From: Alphaproteobacteria bacterium
GTDB lineage: Bacteria; Pseudomonadota; Alphaproteobacteria; Sphingomonadales; Sphingomonadaceae
Length of the DNA: 64,000 bases
NCBI GenBank assembly: GCA_019232625.1
Contig: JAFANP010000035.1
Span: 77,512 to 141,511, forward strand
Direction of reading: 5' to 3'
The notes beneath the pieces are model-generated. The model saw only the letters and a list, made by a program, of their open reading frames with translations. It ran no database searches and was not told where the DNA came from. Below are positions 40,814 through 48,620 of this stretch, piece by piece. The position numbers and the translations under genes were made by a program. Position 1 is the first letter of the stretch. Each line of letters opens with the position of its first letter.

Positions 40814-40833
40814 AATGTGCTAACAATGTGCTA
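40814..40833. repeat. Tandem AATGTGCTA sites near the right end (probable integrase arm sites)
   Basis: AATGTGCTA occurs at 40814 and 40825, 11 bp apart, between the integrase start and the core repeat. The same pair exists near the left end at 13098 and 13110. The position could also let the integrase regulate its own promoter. Confidence 0.6.
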
Positions 40834-40908
40834 GCGATTTACCTTGCCGATAGTAGCGGAATGGACTGAAATTGCAAGGTTTTTAGTTGTTGTTGGTTGT
40901 TTTTATTG

Positions 40909-40949
40909 GATTTTAAGTCTCCGGCGTCTACCGGTTTCGCCACGTCCGC
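40909..40949 (-). pseudogene. 5' half of the split tRNA-Leu(UAA) gene; right attachment site
   Basis: On the minus strand this reads GCGGACGTGGCGAAACCGG then TAGACGCCGGAGACTTAAAATC: acceptor strand, D arm and anticodon 5' strand with the loop. It then runs into AATAAAAACAACC, which is not tRNA. The acceptor strand is fully complementary to that of the 3' half at 12983-13041. Any promoter upstream would make only a truncated tRNA. Confidence 0.92.
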
Positions 40950-41002
40950 ACGGTTGAGCGATAGCCGCTAAGCGGCGGGGCGCGAAGCGGCGATTGGAGG
41001 CC

Positions 41003-41305
41003 TCAGGCCTCGGCGGCGCCGCCGTCCTGCAGGTTCAGCCGCTCGCGCATTTCCTTGCCGGGCTTGAAATAGGGCACGCGCTTGGCCGAGACGTCGACCG
41101 TGTCGCCGGTGCGCGGGTTGCGGCCCTTGCGGGCGTCGCGGTCGCGCGTCGAGAAGGCGCCGAAGCCGCGAAGCTCGACGCGGCCGCCGCGCTGAAGCTG
41201 GCCGATGATCGATTCGAAGAAAGCGGAAACGACCCGCTCGATCTCCTTGCCCGTCAGATCGGGATGATCGTCGCACAGCTTCTGCACCAGCTCGGAACGG
41301 ATCAC
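41003..41305 (-). CDS. ihfB: Integration host factor beta subunit
   Basis: From the GTG at 41303-41305, with GGGGGGAGAA upstream, the product is 100 residues: [91 protein letters not shown]. This is the HU/IHF fold with the RNPRTG DNA-intercalating arm and the FKPGKE C-terminal signature of IHF-beta. It lies 205 bp downstream of rpsA, a conserved order. IHF often helps integrase-mediated excision, and the element inserted close to this gene. Confidence 0.96.
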   Translation of the reverse strand: MIRSELVQKLCDDHPDLTGKEIERVVSAFFESIIGQLQRGGRVELRGFGAFSTRDRDARKGRNPRTGDTVDVSAKRVPYFKPGKEMRERLNLQDGGAAEA

Positions 41306-41456
41306 TTCTCCCCCCTCTCCTTTGGCGATCGGGACACGGCACCGAACGGCGCCGGAACCCCCTTCCGCGCCGTTGATCCAGGTTAAACGTCTTTTTCGGT
41401 CGAAACGCAATATCAGAGATTGGTAAGCGGCGAGAAAATTTCACTTTTCCCAATGA

Positions 41457-41490
41457 AGAAGGGGCGGCCGCCGAGACGGCCGCCCCTTGA
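41457..41490 (-). terminator. Probable terminator downstream of rpsA
   Basis: GGGGCGGCCG/CGGCCGCCCC forms a perfect 10-bp stem with a 6-base loop just past the rpsA stop. Read on the minus strand it is followed by CTTCTTCATT, a weak T tract. Confidence 0.6.
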
Positions 41491-41510
41491 CACTCATTTC
41501 GGCAAAGTAA

Positions 41511-43220
41511 TTATTTTTCCTGCTTGGCCTTGAGAGCTTCGCCGAGAATGTCGCCGAGGCTGGCGCCGCTGTCGGACGAGCCGTACTGCGCGACCGCCTG
41601 CTTCTCCTCGGCGATCTGAAGCGCCTTGACGGAGAAGTTCGGCTTCTTCGACCGGTCGAAGCCGATCACCATCGCGTCGAACTTCTGCCCGACCTGGAAC
41701 CGCTCCGGCCGCTGCTCGTCGCGGTCGCGGCCGAGGTCGGTGCGCTTGATGAAGCCGGTCGCCCCGTCGTCGCCGACCTGCACCTCGAGCCCGCCGTCGC
41801 GCACCTCGAGCACGGTGACGGTGACGATCTCGTTCTTGCCGACGCCGCCGCCCGCGCCCGCGCCGCCCTTGGCGACGCCGCCGCGCTCCAGCTGCTTCAT
41901 GCCGAGCGAGATGCGCTCCTTCTCGACGTCGACGTCGAGCACCACCGCCTTCACCGTCTCGCCCTTGCGATGCAGGTTCAGCGCCTCCTCGCCGGTCACG
42001 CCCCAGGCGATGTCGGACATGTGGACCATGCCGTCGACGTCGCCGTCGAGGCCGATGAACAGGCCGAACTCGGTGGCGTTCTTGACCTCGCCCTCGACCT
42101 CGGTGCCGACCGGATGGGCCTCGCCGAAGGCATGCCACGGATTGGCCTGGGCCTGCTTGAGGCCGAGCGAGATGCGCCGCTTGTCCTCATCGACCTCGAG
42201 CACCGCCACGTCCACCTCCTGCGAGGTGGAGACGATCTTGCCGGGATGGACGTTCTTCTTGGTCCAGCTCATCTCGGAGACGTGGACCAGGCCCTCGATG
42301 CCCGGCTCGAGCTCGACGAAGGCGCCATATTCGGTGATGTTGGTGACCCGGCCGCGGAACACGCCGCCGATCGGGTATTTGGCGCCCGCGCCTTCCCAAG
42401 GATCGGCCTCGAGCTGCTTCATGCCGAGCGAGATGCGCTGCGTCTCGCGGTTGATGCGGATGATCTGGACGCGCACCGTGTCGCCGATGTTGATCACCTC
42501 GCTCGGGTGGTTGACCCTCTTGTAGGAGATGTCGGTGACGTGGAGCAGGCCGTCTATGCCGCCGAGATCGACGAAGGCGCCGTAGTCGGTGATGTTCTTG
42601 ACGATGCCGTCGACCACCTGGCCCTCGTGGAGCGACTGGATGAGGCCGGAGCGCTGCTCGGCCCTGGTCTCCTCGAGGATGGCGCGGCGCGAGACGACGA
42701 TGTTGCCGCGGCGCCGGTCCATCTTCAGGATCTGGAACGGCGAGGGGATGTCCATCAGCGGAGTCACGTCGCGGACCGGGCGGATATCGACCTGGCTGCC
42801 GGGGAGGAAGGCGACGGCGCCGCCGAGGTCGACGGTGAAGCCGCCCTTCACCCGCCCGAAGATCACGCCCTCGACTCGGTTGCCGGCGGTGAACTCGGTC
42901 TCGAGCTTGTCCCAGGCCGCCTCGCGGCGGGCGCGGTCTCGCGACAGCATCGCCTCGCCATTGTGGTTCTCGACCCGGTCGACATAGACGTCGACGACGT
43001 CGCCGACCTGGATCTCCGCCTTCTGGCCCGGCGCGGCGAACTCGCGCAGCGCGACCCGGCCCTCGCTCTTCAGGCCGACGTCGATGACGGCCATGTCGTT
43101 CTCGATACCGGTGACGGTACCCTTGACGACCTTGCCCTCGAACCCTTCATTCTCGCCGCCGAGGGTCTCGTTCAGAAGCTTCGCGAAATCGTCGCGCGTC
43201 GGCATCGCCGTGGTGGCCAT
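41511..43220 (-). CDS. rpsA: 30S ribosomal protein S1
   Basis: The ATG at 43218-43220 gives 569 residues, the normal alphaproteobacterial S1 length; the track start 91 codons upstream is in the leader. The protein is a chain of six S1 domains with repeated signatures such as [59 protein letters not shown] and [30 protein letters not shown]. It binds mRNA for initiation on the small ribosomal subunit. Confidence 0.97.
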   Translation of the reverse strand: [569 protein letters not shown]

Positions 43221-43585
43221 AAAATCCCGTGTCCTTCTTCGTGTCGTATTCCGGCCGCCGGTTGTCTCCGACGGTCTTGGAACATTGCCGCCCCCGCCGC
43301 CTCTTGCGATCGGAAGCATCCTGCGGGCCCGAAGGCCGAGCGGAGCGGAGCTGAAAGCAAAAAAAGCGCTTCGAGGGTGGGCCTGTTCGCCTCTTCCCCT
43401 CGCGCGCGAGCCTAAGCTTAAGCCCCCGCAGGCGTTTTTCGCGCCCGCCGGACGGTGAGCCATATAGGCAAGAGTGGGCGCGGGAGCAAGCACCGGCGAC
43501 GCCTCCGGACGCGGCGGCGGGGCAGGGGAGGTTGAGGGCGGACGACGACCGCCCTAATCCTTCGGGAAAGCTGGGGGGCTTTGCC
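43221..43585. other. rpsA leader / divergent intergenic region
   Basis: This 365-bp gap separates divergent rpsA and a membrane-protein gene. It must hold the rpsA promoter and a long leader, which in many bacteria allows S1 autoregulation. I see no clear sigma-70 promoter or conserved riboregulator. The weak ORFs on both strands are not supported. Confidence 0.4.
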
Positions 43586-44749
43586 ATGACGGCCGACCTT
43601 TTCGACCTGATCGACGGCCTGTTCCGGGGCGTCGTCTATTTCTTCTACAATCTCGCCGAGACGGCGTACATGGCGATCGCCTTCCCCTTCCGCGGGCCAC
43701 GCTATCTCTACCGCCTCCACAAGACCGCCGACCGGCGTCAGATGGGCTCGGTCACCTTCGTCTTCCTCTCCATCTTCCTCCTCTATCCCCTCTCGCTGTG
43801 GCTCTTCGGGGATATCGGCGACCTCGTCTCGAAGGCCGGCGACGCCCTCGCCTCCTATCCCAGCTTCGGCGGACGGGCCTGGTGGAGCCTCATCGCGGCC
43901 TCGCTCACCGCCACCACCCTTTTCGATGCCGCGCTGCGGATCGTCCTGCGCCTCGGCCGAGCCGGACGCCACGCCCGCGAGAGGACCCGCTCCCTCGTCG
44001 AATATGCCTGCTTCCTGCCGCTCGCCGCGATGATCCCCGTCGAGGGCGCGCTGCTGGTCGAGTGGATCGGCAGGAGCATCTTCGGGGGCAGCCTCGGCCA
44101 TCTCTACGCCGTCGGCGCGCTCGGCCTCGCCGGCGCGGCCCTGCTCGCCATCCCCGCCGGCGCGCACCTGGCGGGCGAAGCGGCCTGCCTGCCGCCGCCG
44201 CCGGCCTACGTCTTCCCGCCGCCCGGCCCCGCCGCCTCGCCCGGCGAGCGGCTGGCGGCGCGTCTTCGCCATCACCGCGCCACCTTCGCCACCCTGTTGC
44301 TGGTCCTGCTCCTCGCCGCCGCGACCGGCGCGGGCGGCTGGGTCGGCATCCGCCTCTACAGCGACTATTTCTATTCGGGCGAGGCGCTCAACGTCGACCT
44401 GCTGCGCTGCACCGCCCAGGGCCAGGCGCTGAGCGTCGACGCGGTGGTCCGCAACGACACCGGCGGGCCGCTCCTCGTCGAGCCCGGCGACTTCGAGGCG
44501 AGCGTGGGGAAGATCGAGCGCAACTGGCTTCTCGGGTGGATCGGCGGCGTCGAGAATTCAGCCGCGCTGCAGAGCCTCGACCCGAAGGCGGAGCCGGTGC
44601 TGGTGAAGCACGGCGAAAGCGAGAGGATCCGCGGCCGCGCGACGCTGCCGAGCGTGCCCGCCGAGGCGGCGCAGTGCCAGCTCAGCGCCGAGGCCTTCAA
44701 GGTCTGGGGTCGTCCGGCGGCGGTGACGATCGCTCCGCCGGCGCACTGA
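43586..44749 (+). CDS. Membrane protein with C-terminal extracytoplasmic domain, function unknown
   Basis: From the ATG at 43586 the product is 387 residues. Membrane segments include VTFVFLSIFLLYPLSLWLFGDI, WWSLIAASLTATTLFDAAL, CFLPLAAMIPVEGALLVEWI, LYAVGALGLAGAALLAIPAGAHLAG and FATLLLVLLLAAATGAGGWV. The last 130 residues form a soluble beta-rich domain (GEALNVDLLRCTAQGQALSVDAVVRNDTGGPLLVEPGDFEASVGKI). A CGGCGGTT/AACCGCCG hairpin follows the stop. No family recognised. Confidence 0.8.
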   Translation: MTADLFDLIDGLFRGVVYFFYNLAETAYMAIAFPFRGPRYLYRLHKTADRRQMGSVTFVFLSIFLLYPLSLWLFGDIGDLVSKAGDALASYPSFGGRAWWSLIAASLTATTLFDAALRIVLRLGRAGRHARERTRSLVEYACFLPLAAMIPVEGALLVEWIGRSIFGGSLGHLYAVGALGLAGAALLAIPAGAHLAGEAACLPPPPAYVFPPPGPAASPGERLAARLRHHRATFATLLLVLLLAAATGAGGWVGIRLYSDYFYSGEALNVDLLRCTAQGQALSVDAVVRNDTGGPLLVEPGDFEASVGKIERNWLLGWIGGVENSAALQSLDPKAEPVLVKHGESERIRGRATLPSVPAEAAQCQLSAEAFKVWGRPAAVTIAPPAH

Positions 44750-45019
44750 GCGTGCGCTTAATACGGCGGTTCTGAACCGCCGCTGAAATTGAAACTGAGG
44801 AACTACCAACTTGCGGCGAGGGGGGGAGGCTGGCCGGTGAAGTTATGGGCCTTTTCCCAGTTATCTGCTCATGCTAAAGTGGTCCAGATTCGACCCCCCA
44901 AGAGCCGTGAGGGGGAGGAAGTGAGCGCCTTGGCGGTACCCTTGGGGTGCTGTGGGGATTGGGACCTCACCGAGTCGAGAGAGGACCGATTTATCGGTCG
45001 TTTTTCGTGCGGTGATGTC

Positions 45020-45202
45020 ATGGCTCAGGTCTTACCGATTTTTCTCGCTGTCGCTGGCGCGTTCGCCGGCACAGGCTATGCCGTCTCCGCTTGCATGCGG
45101 GAGTGGTTCCATGGGCAAGCCTTGCTGCTGCGCGCCAAGCGCGGTGACCCCGATCCTCCCACGATCATTCAGATCACCGATCGGACGATGGGACAGCGGT
45201 GA
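45020..45202 (+). CDS. Small single-helix membrane protein
   Basis: The 60-residue ORF MAQVLPIFLAVAGAFAGTGYAVSACMREWFHGQALLLRAKRGDPDPPTIIQITDRTMGQR has one clear membrane segment and a basic, proline-containing tail. The track ORF starts 77 codons upstream without features. The ribosome-binding site is modest. About 270 bp of featureless sequence precede it. Confidence 0.4.
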   Translation: MAQVLPIFLAVAGAFAGTGYAVSACMREWFHGQALLLRAKRGDPDPPTIIQITDRTMGQR

Positions 45203-45356
45203 TACCATTGGCTCCGGGACAAAAGCGGCGCACGTCGATCTCCGCCGCGGCCTCCGGTGCCGATCGCTGGCCCGGCCTGACGCGTTGCCGCGATGGCGCC
45301 GCCTCGACGCCCCTGCTAGGGTGGCGCCGCCGTCCGAAGCCCTGGGAGCGAAGGTG

Positions 45357-45647
45357 ATGAAGATCCTCGTCAAATCCGCCGCCGCCGCCGCGCTGCTGCT
45401 CGCCGCCGGCTGCCAGGTGAACGTCGACAACCAGAGCCGCGCCAATCTCGACAAGGCCGCCGACAGCCTCGGCAATGCCGCCGACGCCGCCGCGGACCGG
45501 ATCGAGAACGCCGCCGACGCCGCCGGCAACGCGGCCGATGCCGCCGCGGGCAAGATCGACGACGTCGTCGGCGCGGCCGGCAACCGCATCGACGTCAACG
45601 TGGACCTGCACGGCGGCGGCAACAGCGCCGAGACCAATCGCCACTGA
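45357..45647 (+). CDS. Small alanine-rich lipoprotein
   Basis: From the ATG at 45357 the product is 96 residues, with a lipobox LLLAAGCQ, then an amphipathic alanine/aspartate repeat (DKAADSLGNAADAAADRIENAADAAGNAADAAAGKIDDVVGAAGNRID). The heptad-like pattern suggests a helical rod in the periplasm. The family is common in sphingomonads as an uncharacterised lipoprotein. Confidence 0.8.
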   Translation: MKILVKSAAAAALLLAAGCQVNVDNQSRANLDKAADSLGNAADAAADRIENAADAAGNAADAAAGKIDDVVGAAGNRIDVNVDLHGGGNSAETNRH

Positions 45648-45662
45648 CGACGCGGCTTCGCT

Positions 45663-48023
45663 CTAGACGAAGTTCGCCGTGCCGAGGGTGCCGAGGCCGC
45701 CCGTGAACTCGATCAGATAGTCCGCCCCGGCCGCGTAGGCGCCGTCGCCGTCGGCGTCGACGACCAGGAAGACGTGGCCGGCAAGATCGCCGGCGTCGGG
45801 CCTGAACAGCAGCGCGCCGTGCGCCTCGAGCGTGCCGTCCACCGCCGCGGCGAGGCCCGCGTCGAGGCTCGCGGCGTCGAGCGCGCCGCCGACGACGACG
45901 CCGTTCCAGGCGGCGACCGTCCCCGGCAGGTCGATGCGGTCCGCGCCCGCCTCGAAGGCGGCGATGACGTCGTGCGCGGCCCCGGTCGAATCGCCGGGGC
46001 CATCATAGGCGAAGACGTCGAGCCCGTAGCCGCCGTTCATCGTGTCGGCCCCGGCGCCGCCGGTGAGGACGTCGTTGCCGCCGCCGCCGTAGAGCGTGTC
46101 GTCGCCCGCCCCGCCGGAGACTCGGTCGTCGCCGTTCAGCGCGTAGATCTGGTCGTTGCCGGCGCCGCCGGAGACGACGTCGTTCCGGATGCCGGTGACG
46201 AGCAGGTCGTCGCCCGCGCCCGAGCGTATGTCGAACGCGCCGTCGGTTTCGAAATAGCCGAGGAAGGTCAGCGCCTCGTTGGCGACGAGGGAGGTGGCGA
46301 CCACCGCCAGGACCTGCCCGGCGGCCACGTTGGCGTCGGCCAGGGTAAGGTTGTAGCCGTGCGGGTTGAAGCGGTCGCCGCCGAGCAGCACCAGGGTTTC
46401 GACATGGGTCAGCGACGCGGCCTCGAGGCTGATCCCGAAGTCGTAATTGCCGTTCAGCGCCAGCGTGTCCGCCCCGGCGCCGCCGTCGACCCGATCGTTG
46501 AAGCGGAAGGTAGAGCCGAAATAGATATAGTCGTTGCCGCCGCCGCCGCTCGCCGTGTCGATGCCGCCATGGTCCATGACGATGAGGTCGTTGCCCGGGC
46601 CCATCGTCACGACATTGTCTAGCGAATTGTCGCGGACCGCCTGGTCGCCGCTCGCGAGCCCGGTCAGGTTCTCGATATTGGCCGGGATCGAGTAGAGCAG
46701 CATGTCGCGGCGGCTGCCGAGCGTCGTTCGCACCTCGTCGGTGCCGAAGCCGATCCCCTCGATCGCCTGATCGCCCCAGTCGTCGACATAATAGACGTCG
46801 TTGCCGAGGCCCCCGGTCATCACGTCGGCGCCGCCGCGCCCGTCGATCAGGTCGTTGCCCGCGCCCCCGTCGAGGACGTTGACCCCATCATTGCCCTTGA
46901 GGATGTCGTTGCCGATCGAGCCGATCACCGCCTCGAAGCCGGTGATCGTGTCGAAGCCGCCGGCGAGCGTGTCCTGGACGGTGGTGAGGGCGAGATCGAT
47001 CGCCACCCCCGCCACGCCGACCGAATAGCCGCGCGCCGCGAAGGTGAGCGTGTCGTAGCCGTCGCCGCCGTCGACGATGTCGTCGCCGAGGCCCGGGTCG
47101 ACCAGGTCGTCGCCGCCGCCGGCGTGGATGACGTCGTTGCCGCCCAGGCTGCGGATGGTGTCGCCGCCGTCGCCGCCGGTGATCGTGTCGGCGGCATTGC
47201 CGGTGCTGACGACGAGCGTCTCGAAGCCGGTATAGTCGATCCGCGAGGCGCCCTGCGCGAACCATCCGGGGCCGCTCGTCACCGGCACGGCCGCGCCGTA
47301 ATTGACCACGAGCGTGTCGGTGCCGCGGCCGCCGTCGGCCGTGTCGACGCCTGCGTAGGTCGTGAACAGGTCGTTGCCGTCGCCGAGCCAGACGTGGTCG
47401 GAGGCGAATACCCAGGTGGTGATGATCGTGTCGTTGCCCGAGCCGGTGCGGAAGTCCGCCAGCGCCTCGAAGTCGACGAAGCGGGTGCCGGGGCCGAGAT
47501 TGGTATAGTCGTTCTGGAGGTTGACGCCGATCCCGTAGGTGCGGTCGGAAAGGTCGGCGGCGATCGAGTCGAGCCCGTCGCCGCCATAAGCGTAGAAGGC
47601 GCCCTTGCCGACGTCGACATAATCGTCCCCGCCTCCCGTCGTGACGAAATCATATTCGTCGCCGAGCACGATCCGGTCGGCGCCGTCGCCGGTGTTGATG
47701 GTGAACGCCTCCACCCCGTCGAACGAGACGCTGCGGTCGGCGGCGGAGAACCGCCCGTCGGCGGCGACGGCGGTGACGTCGCCCGCGTCCGTCCAATCGA
47801 CCCGCAGCGTGTCGTGCCCGTCGCCGCCGTGGACGAAGGCGTCGCCCGCCGCCGCCGCGACCAGCAGGTCGTCGCCTGCTCCGCCGTCGAGCGTGTCGCC
47901 CGCCCCGGCCGTCAGCGTGTCGTCGCCGCCCAAGCCGGAGATCAGCTCGGGGTCGACGGTGCCGGAGAGCGTGTCGGCGCCGTCGCCGCCGGTGATGGTC
48001 AGCGCATATTGGGGATCGCTCAT
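45663..48023 (-). CDS. RTX-type calcium-binding repeat protein
   Basis: The 786-residue protein has no signal peptide and contains many nonapeptide repeats of GGxGxDxLx type (GGDGADTLSG, GGLGNDVYYV, GGAGNDLIDGRGGADVMTGG, GGAGDDTLYGGGGNDVLTGGAGADTMNGG). Such proteins are usually secreted unfolded through a type I system and fold in external calcium. The C-terminus (DADGDGAYAAGADYLIEFTGGLGTLGTANFV) looks like an export signal region. No catalytic domain is seen and no ABC/MFP/TolC genes are in the window. A second such protein lies at 52486. Confidence 0.88.
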   Translation of the reverse strand: MSDPQYALTITGGDGADTLSGTVDPELISGLGGDDTLTAGAGDTLDGGAGDDLLVAAAAGDAFVHGGDGHDTLRVDWTDAGDVTAVAADGRFSAADRSVSFDGVEAFTINTGDGADRIVLGDEYDFVTTGGGDDYVDVGKGAFYAYGGDGLDSIAADLSDRTYGIGVNLQNDYTNLGPGTRFVDFEALADFRTGSGNDTIITTWVFASDHVWLGDGNDLFTTYAGVDTADGGRGTDTLVVNYGAAVPVTSGPGWFAQGASRIDYTGFETLVVSTGNAADTITGGDGGDTIRSLGGNDVIHAGGGDDLVDPGLGDDIVDGGDGYDTLTFAARGYSVGVAGVAIDLALTTVQDTLAGGFDTITGFEAVIGSIGNDILKGNDGVNVLDGGAGNDLIDGRGGADVMTGGLGNDVYYVDDWGDQAIEGIGFGTDEVRTTLGSRRDMLLYSIPANIENLTGLASGDQAVRDNSLDNVVTMGPGNDLIVMDHGGIDTASGGGGNDYIYFGSTFRFNDRVDGGAGADTLALNGNYDFGISLEAASLTHVETLVLLGGDRFNPHGYNLTLADANVAAGQVLAVVATSLVANEALTFLGYFETDGAFDIRSGAGDDLLVTGIRNDVVSGGAGNDQIYALNGDDRVSGGAGDDTLYGGGGNDVLTGGAGADTMNGGYGLDVFAYDGPGDSTGAAHDVIAAFEAGADRIDLPGTVAAWNGVVVGGALDAASLDAGLAAAVDGTLEAHGALLFRPDAGDLAGHVFLVVDADGDGAYAAGADYLIEFTGGLGTLGTANFV

Positions 48024-48208
48024 CGGCCGGCTCCCGCCAGGGGGCCCTCCCGCGAAGGGGAGGGAAGGGAGCCTCGCCCGCCGCCTTCCCGGGCGGCACG
48101 CGGGCCCGTCGCATCGCCGTCGACCACGCGCCGGCCAACCGATGCGAACGCCCCGCCCGGTCTTCGGTTCCCCCCGCGCCCCCGCATCGGCAGGCCGTCC
48201 GCTAGAGC

Positions 48209-48268
48209 CGCCGCACCCGCGGCTTCACCGGCTCGGAGGTCGCCCGGACCATCGCCGCGGGTGCGGCG
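48209..48268. repeat. Perfect 15-bp inverted repeat
   Basis: CGCCGCACCCGCGGC (48209-48223) and its exact reverse complement (48254-48268) flank a 30-bp loop in the 364-bp divergent gap between the RTX gene and a small gene. The stem would be very stable. There is no T tract, so a simple terminator is unlikely. Nothing else is apparent in the gap. Confidence 0.6.
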
Positions 48269-48387
48269 CGCGCCATTCCTTCACGAGCGCCGCGCCTTCC
48301 GTCCCACCCCGGCGCATCGCAAAAGGACGGCTGGACGCGGCCGGCCCGGTCCGCTTTGCCTCGCAAATCGTTAGCGGGACATTCACC

Positions 48388-48603
48388 ATGACCAACGCCG
48401 CCGCGCTCCGCGAGCAAGCCGCCCACTGCCGCCTCCTGGCGCGGGAATATGATCCGATCGTCGGCCGCCCCCTCCTCGAAAAGGCGCGGGATCTCGACTG
48501 CAAGGCCGCCGAGATCGCGCGCCACGGACGCGAGCGGCGCCGCCCCGCCCGCTTCGGCACCGGAGGTCCCCCGGCGAGGCTTTTCGGCCGCCGCAAGGCC
48601 TGA
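48388..48603 (+). CDS. Small hypothetical protein
   Basis: The 71-residue product MTNAAALREQAAHCRLLAREYDPIVGRPLLEKARDLDCKAAEIARHGRERRRPARF is a charged helical hairpin of a type common in alphaproteobacteria as an uncharacterised small protein. GCGGGACATTCACC precedes the ATG. Confidence 0.65.
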   Translation: MTNAAALREQAAHCRLLAREYDPIVGRPLLEKARDLDCKAAEIARHGRERRRPARFGTGGPPARLFGRRKA

Positions 48604-48620
48604 GGGCGGGCCCGGCAAGC

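Larger units (their letters stand above)
13029..40921. mobile_element. Integrated element of about 27.9 kb inserted in the anticodon arm of tRNA-Leu(UAA)
   Basis: The boundaries are the two copies of GATTTTAAGTCTC at 13029-13041 and 40909-40921, each fused to one half of the same tRNA gene. The integrase (39625-40797) lies against the right end, and short AATGTGCTA repeats occur inside both ends. Cargo comprises a ubiquitin-like conjugation operon, an ImmA-UvrD fusion, two inverted-repeat gene modules, a second recombinase, a decayed conjugation region and a replacement tRNA-Leu(UAA) with a group I intron. Coupling protein and relaxase are truncated, so self-transfer is unlikely. Confidence 0.92.

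Noticed and set aside
40890-40949. Possible restored tRNA-Leu at the right end of the element
   Set aside because: I followed the 5' half past the anticodon loop. It runs into AATAAAAACAACCAACAAC, with no variable arm, T arm or acceptor strand, so nothing is restored.
44764-44783. Rho-independent terminator after the 43586-44749 gene
   Set aside because: The CGGCGGTT/AACCGCCG hairpin is good but is followed by CTGAAATTG with no T run.
47124-48374. 416-residue plus-strand ORF
   Set aside because: It is the antisense of the RTX repeats, whose regular GC composition gives long spurious frames; the same holds for the long minus-strand ORFs over 52486-54711.
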